Positions 7,175 to 7,564 of a stretch of 7,564 bases of DNA are shown piece by piece (within the stretch, counting starts at the first letter, position 1; each line of letters begins with the position of its first letter). The DNA lies in NCBI GenBank assembly GCA_027062165.1, contig JAMOTU010000109.1, positions 1 through 7,564 of the forward strand, written 5' to 3'. This DNA comes from Candidatus Altimarinota bacterium. GTDB taxonomy: Bacteria > Patescibacteriota > Gracilibacteria > Absconditabacterales > Absconditicoccaceae. Under the pieces are notes generated by a model. That model was not told the DNA's origin. It saw only the letters and a program-made list of their open reading frames with translations, and did not search any database. The translations under genes and the position numbers were made by a program.

Positions 7175-7564
7175 TTAACTGTTTTTTCTCAAAACAATAA
7201 TCTCAAATTCAAGGCTATCAAAAGGAAACTCCCTTAAAAACTTTTTAAGCCTTAAAGGATTTACAAAAACATTCCCTTTTACACCTGAGAATTTAATATA
7301 TTCTAACATCTCTTTAGCAGATGAGAAACTCATTTCATACTTTAAAACTTCAACCTCAGGCTCTAATACCTCAGCACTTTTTAAAATTTCTTCTTTTGAA
7401 TAAATAGGAGAATTTACATTTAAAAAAGTATGCAATTTTTTAAAAGTATTTGAAGTAAATAAAACAAGTAAAAAATCTTTATTTAAATTTTTAATCTCTT
7501 TAAAAACAAAATCTAAATCTTTAGCCCACTGAAGTGCAGAAAAAGAGACAATCTGAGTAAAATC
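7175..7564 (-). CDS. bioC: Malonyl-ACP O-methyltransferase BioC, C-terminal 129 residues (5' partial)
   Basis: The minus-strand frame enters from the right edge and ends at the TAA (plus-strand TTA 7175-7177). The visible part starts inside the SAM-methyltransferase fold with SALQWAKDLDFVFKEI. This corresponds to AVQWCGNLSTALREL of E. coli BioC as I remember it. The following landmarks also align: a core strand LLVLFTSN, then YSKEEILKSA, then FSSAKEMLEYIKFSGV. BioC methylates malonyl-ACP to disguise it as a substrate for fatty-acid synthesis, the first committed step of pimeloyl formation in biotin synthesis, in the cytoplasm. The SAM-binding glycine loop lies outside the window. The in-frame TTG at 7435 is not the start, because the frame stays open to the edge. 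Base composition is higher in GC than in the operon (about 35% in the line 7321-7380), consistent with a core gene beside an acquired island. Another class I methyltransferase is a weaker alternative. Confidence 0.78.
   Translation of the reverse strand, partial: DFTQIVSFSALQWAKDLDFVFKEIKNLNKDFLLVLFTSNTFKKLHTFLNVNSPIYSKEEILKSAEVLEPEVEVLKYEMSFSSAKEMLEYIKFSGVKGNVFVNPLRLKKFLREFPFDSLEFEIIVLRKNS

Noticed and set aside
7175..7435. Treating the TTG at 7435 as the start of a complete 86-aa minus-strand gene
   Set aside because: The frame remains open to the window edge, and the upstream 43 codons read as BioC methyltransferase sequence (ALQWAKDLDF), so the gene is partial, not small.
1..7564. CRISPR arrays, tRNA or rRNA genes, insertion sequences
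   Set aside because: I saw no regularly spaced repeats, no RNA gene signature and no transposase or flanking inverted repeats. AT-rich short repeats are explained by composition.

Overview
The window looks like the edge of a strain-variable island in an AT-rich member of the Campylobacterota, possibly Nautiliales or an Arcobacter-like lineage. The phylum call rests on the low-GC Asn/Lys-rich coding style and on a minus-strand bioC tail at the right end. It is an inference from composition and sequence style, not a database match.

Layout. Bases 2-151 are the last 49 codons of an unrecognised plus-strand gene. Next come three long plus-strand genes in one tight operon. The first encodes a 912-aa RecD/Pif1-type SF1 helicase with a large N-terminal extension (148-2886). 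The second encodes a 991-aa KAP-family P-loop NTPase with two membrane helices inserted in its NTPase domain and a long helical C-terminal half (2883-5858). The third encodes a 402-aa unrecognised protein whose spaced acidic residues resemble a divergent PIN-like nuclease (5836-7044). A 32-codon stump of a Fic-family gene follows (7025-7123) and overlaps the third gene. About 50 bp later lies the convergent C-terminal end of bioC (7175-7564, minus strand).

Every plus-strand junction overlaps (4, 4, 23 and 20 bp), and each start has its own AGG-type ribosome binding site. The genes were therefore probably co-transcribed and translationally coupled. No promoter is visible inside the window, so the operon starts further left.

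How the parts may work together (inference). RecD-like helicases and transmembrane or soluble KAP NTPases both occur in anti-phage systems; KAP examples are Tmn, QatA and PifA. A helicase, a membrane KAP ATPase and a possible nuclease, with an ancestral Fic partner, would make a plausible nucleic-acid-sensing defence module. I do not recognise this exact gene set as a named system. The abrupt loss of fic beside a housekeeping gene suggests that the right edge of the island was eroded by a deletion.
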